NCBI GenBank assembly: GCA_030049565.1 | Contig: JASIKQ010000405.1 | Location: forward strand, 1-7,113 | Direction of reading: 5' to 3' | From: Candidatus Sulfotelmatobacter sp. | GTDB lineage: Bacteria > Acidobacteriota > Terriglobia > Terriglobales > Acidobacteriaceae | DNA: 7,113 nt | In this document: positions 6,681 through 7,113 of the stretch, one piece after another | Layout: the number at the start of each line of letters is the position of its first letter | How positions within the stretch are numbered: the first letter of the stretch is position 1 | Notes under the pieces: model-generated | The model's database searches: none | Told to the model about the DNA's origin: nothing | What the model saw: the letters and a program-made list of their open reading frames with translations, nothing else | Made by a program: the position numbers and the translations under genes

Positions 6681-7113
6681 AACCGCGCACGAGTTCGGCA
6701 ACTACCCGTTCGGCTCCCCGGCCGTCCACCATCGTTCCGCAGCGTTTCGAGAGCTCGGCGCGCTCCTTCTGCGACCCGAGTAGCCGCCCCACCCTGGTTG
6801 CGATTTCTTGTCTTGTTATGCTCTTTGCGTCTCCGAGATGAATAGCCGTTCCCATCCGCTCCAGCGCCTCGGCGATCGGCCTCTGGTTTTCGGCTACACC
6901 GATTACGGCCATGGGCAATTTAAGAAGGCACATCTCCCAGCACGTCGTCCCAGCTCCTGTGACTGCCACATCGGCCCATGCCATTAACTCTGCCATGTCG
7001 AGCACATTCTTCTCGATCCGGATGCCATAATTGCTCTGCGACGCAGGGGGCAGAGCGCCAATACCCGCAGCGCTGCCCCCCACCACAATGGTCACTTCAG
7101 TCGCCGGCAAACC
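6679..7113 (-). CDS. pseG: UDP-2,4-diacetamido-2,4,6-trideoxy-beta-L-altropyranose hydrolase, C-terminal part
   Basis: The last 144 codons of a gene that enters from the right edge; its beginning is not in the window. The fragment is a GT-B-type C-terminal Rossmann domain: a TIVVGGSAAG strand-loop near the start, then WADVAVTGAGTTCWEMCLL (46-64 of the visible part) and the signature VAENQ (73-77) followed by a helix and AIHLGD. This combination is typical of PseG, which hydrolyses the UDP group from the altropyranose intermediate before PseI acts. The N-terminal domain with the catalytic histidine lies outside, so activity cannot be judged. The TTG at 7110 is an ordinary leucine codon inside the gene, not a start. 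It ends with TAA 7 bp before the formyltransferase. MurG and other GT28 proteins share this fold, but the ENQ motif and the adjacent pseI support PseG. Confidence 0.85.
   Translation of the reverse strand, partial: GLPATEVTIVVGGSAAGIGALPPASQSNYGIRIEKNVLDMAELMAWADVAVTGAGTTCWEMCLLKLPMAVIGVAENQRPIAEALERMGTAIHLGDAKSITRQEIATRVGRLLGSQKERAELSKRCGTMVDGRGAERVVAELVRG

Noticed and set aside
5901..6701. Housekeeping methionyl-tRNA formyltransferase
   Set aside because: It is about 50 residues shorter than usual FMT, has a sugar-formyltransferase-like C-terminus, is not next to def, and sits between two pseudaminic acid genes.

Overview
All genes in this window read on the minus strand, so transcription runs from the right edge to the left edge. 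They form one compact surface-glycan operon; both terminal genes are cut by the window. Gene order in the direction of transcription: 3' part of pseG (UDP-sugar hydrolase), a sugar N-formyltransferase, pseI (pseudaminic acid synthase), a NodB-type polysaccharide deacetylase, a FemAB/BcsL-type GNAT acyltransferase, a large uncharacterised GT-B-like glycosyltransferase, and the 5' part of a Wzx-type oligosaccharide flippase. The flippase (1-661) is open at the left edge: it has an initiator but no stop inside the window.

Organisation: most junctions are overlapping or nearly so. The formyltransferase starts 7 bp after the pseG stop with a Shine-Dalgarno that overlaps that stop. pseI starts inside the end of the formyltransferase. 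The deacetylase starts on an ATGA overlap with pseI, and the flippase starts on a TGATG overlap with the glycosyltransferase. Only two real gaps exist: about 63 bp before the GNAT gene and about 117-130 bp before the glycosyltransferase. I see no terminator, convincing promoter, tRNA, rRNA, insertion sequence, CRISPR array or phage gene, and no gene-free stretch longer than 300 bp.

How the genes work together: PseG and PseI catalyse consecutive steps of CMP-pseudaminic acid synthesis. PseG removes UDP to give the free 2,4-diamino-hexose, and PseI condenses that with phosphoenolpyruvate to give the nonulosonic acid. A folate-dependent sugar formyltransferase placed exactly between the two suggests that the amino sugar carries an N-formyl group, as in known N-formylated pseudaminic acids. 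The downstream deacetylase and acyltransferase could further edit N-acyl groups on the glycan. The GT-B-like protein is a candidate transferase and the flippase a candidate exporter of the lipid-linked product. The dehydratase (pseB), aminotransferase (pseC), any acetyltransferase (pseH) and the CMP-transferase (pseF) are not in the window and would be expected upstream, to the right.

Organism: a moderately GC-rich Gram-negative-type bacterium. The co-occurrence of a BcsL/FemAB-like acyltransferase, a NodB deacetylase and a nonulosonate pathway recalls glycan clusters of soil bacteria such as Acidobacteriota, but this is a weak guess with no marker gene to support it.
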